Positions 63,368 through 64,000 of a DNA stretch of 64,000 bases are shown here, one piece after another. The notes under the pieces were generated by a model that was given only the letters and a program-made list of their open reading frames with translations, did not search any database and had not been told where the DNA came from. Every line of letters begins with the position of its first letter. Position 1 is the stretch's first letter. The stretch comes from Henricia sp. BOLD:AAB3569 (Eukaryota; Echinodermata; Asteroidea; Spinulosida; Echinasteridae). Position numbers and translations under genes: made by a program. The DNA is taken from positions 37,136-101,135 of the forward strand of contig JBBELK010000978.1 of the NCBI GenBank assembly GCA_037783545.1. Reading direction: 5' to 3'.

Positions 63368-64000
63368 CTTGTGCAAATGAGACAAAGCCGTGGAACGAAA
63401 CGAGCATATATTATACCCTACATCTATGACTATCCTCGGGTTACCATATGTGACCGGCTCCAGCAAAACCCAACACTTGTGATGAAAATTCAAAATTTAA
63501 GTTTTGGTATCAGCTTAGTGTGCATACAAAAAGGTATCTTTTAAAACATGTTTGAGGAAATGCTGATAATTGTTGGCGAAGTTATGTCCAATTAAAGTAT
63601 GACAGATCAGAAAAAGTTAAATGGAGCTATTGGTCTTTAAAGTTTGACAAACTAGTTGATTATTTAATTTTTTGTCAATAATATGAGGAATTTTAAGACA
63701 GTTCAAACAACAAAACAAATCTTGAATGTATCCCGATGTTGATTCTGCCAATTGTTTAAGTTGGTCCCAGAGGCCATTTATTAAGGTTGTGGGCCCATAT
63801 CACGTAATGGGAAATGCCGAGAAGCGTCTGGTTTTGCCAGAGTCGGTCACATATTTCGCGGACATAAGCCTTGTCACTGTCACAATAAAGCAACCAAAAA
63901 GAACCTTTTTTCTCCTTTGTCAGATTCCTTATGTCCAACCCTACCTGGGAGTAAAATTTCAAGAAAGAGCAACGTCACCGTACGACGCTAGCTTTGTTTT
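63368..64000. other. Intron upstream of the EGF exon with a dispersed phrase in both orientations
   Basis: CATATGTGACCGGCTCCAGC near 63446 and, inversely, AATATGTGACCGACTCTGGC near 63832-63853 are the same phrase in opposite directions about 390 bases apart, each followed by AAAACC. This suggests the ends of a small inverted-repeat element, but I cannot define its limits. No exon recognised. Confidence 0.55.

Overview
This window looks like intergenic and intronic DNA of an invertebrate animal, most likely a marine deuterostome (echinoderm, hemichordate or cephalochordate). That is inferred from spliced exons with GT-AG introns, an EGF-pentraxin gene, DIRS-type, Penelope-like and LINE retroelements side by side, a tRNA-derived SINE, and many short inverted-repeat transposons. 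I see no operons, ribosome binding sites, phage genes or CRISPR. The species cannot be named from sequence alone.

Only one convincing host gene is visible. It lies on the minus strand at the right end (63367 down to 59651): five exons encoding one and a half EGF modules followed by a nearly complete pentraxin domain, with intron phases that agree at every junction. The combination recalls SVEP1-like secreted adhesion proteins. It runs out of the window upstream and probably continues downstream. Three of its four visible introns carry a recognisable repeat insertion. A second, weaker host candidate is a TATA box plus a signal-peptide first exon on the minus strand at 11848-11716.

The rest is layered repeats. 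1-720: a deleted copy of a LINE tail plus G-rich repeat that recurs at 34927-36088. 930-4390: a satellite with 75-bp and 47-bp units, a fresh 413-bp duplication and a MITE inside it. 4579-9240: a decayed DIRS/Ngaro-type retrotransposon with RT, RNase H, SGNH hydrolase and tyrosine recombinase remains. 9360-14885: antisense LINE pieces, one split by a Penelope-like element with a readable RT/GIY-YIG ORF. 15827-19652: three tandem copies of a 1.3-kb unit. 19655-31430: a 1-kb tandem repeat split by an 8.25-kb inverted-repeat transposon that itself holds a hairpin minisatellite, a Psq-type DNA-binding fragment and several nested MITEs. 31582-36088: a MITE and a frameshifted LINE.

36650-50600 is a mosaic of related repeats dense in TGACGTCA palindromes, AGGTCAAAGGTCA direct repeats and paired CCGGAAGT sites, interrupted by a 1.8-kb transposon whose empty site is present nearby, a SINE and an E-box minisatellite. 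50790-57851 holds LINE endonuclease fragments and two oppositely oriented copies of a TTAA-flanked transposon, one disrupted by 3.6 kb of strongly A/C-rich DNA. Four different TTAA-flanked families occur, so piggyBac-like target choice has been a major force here.
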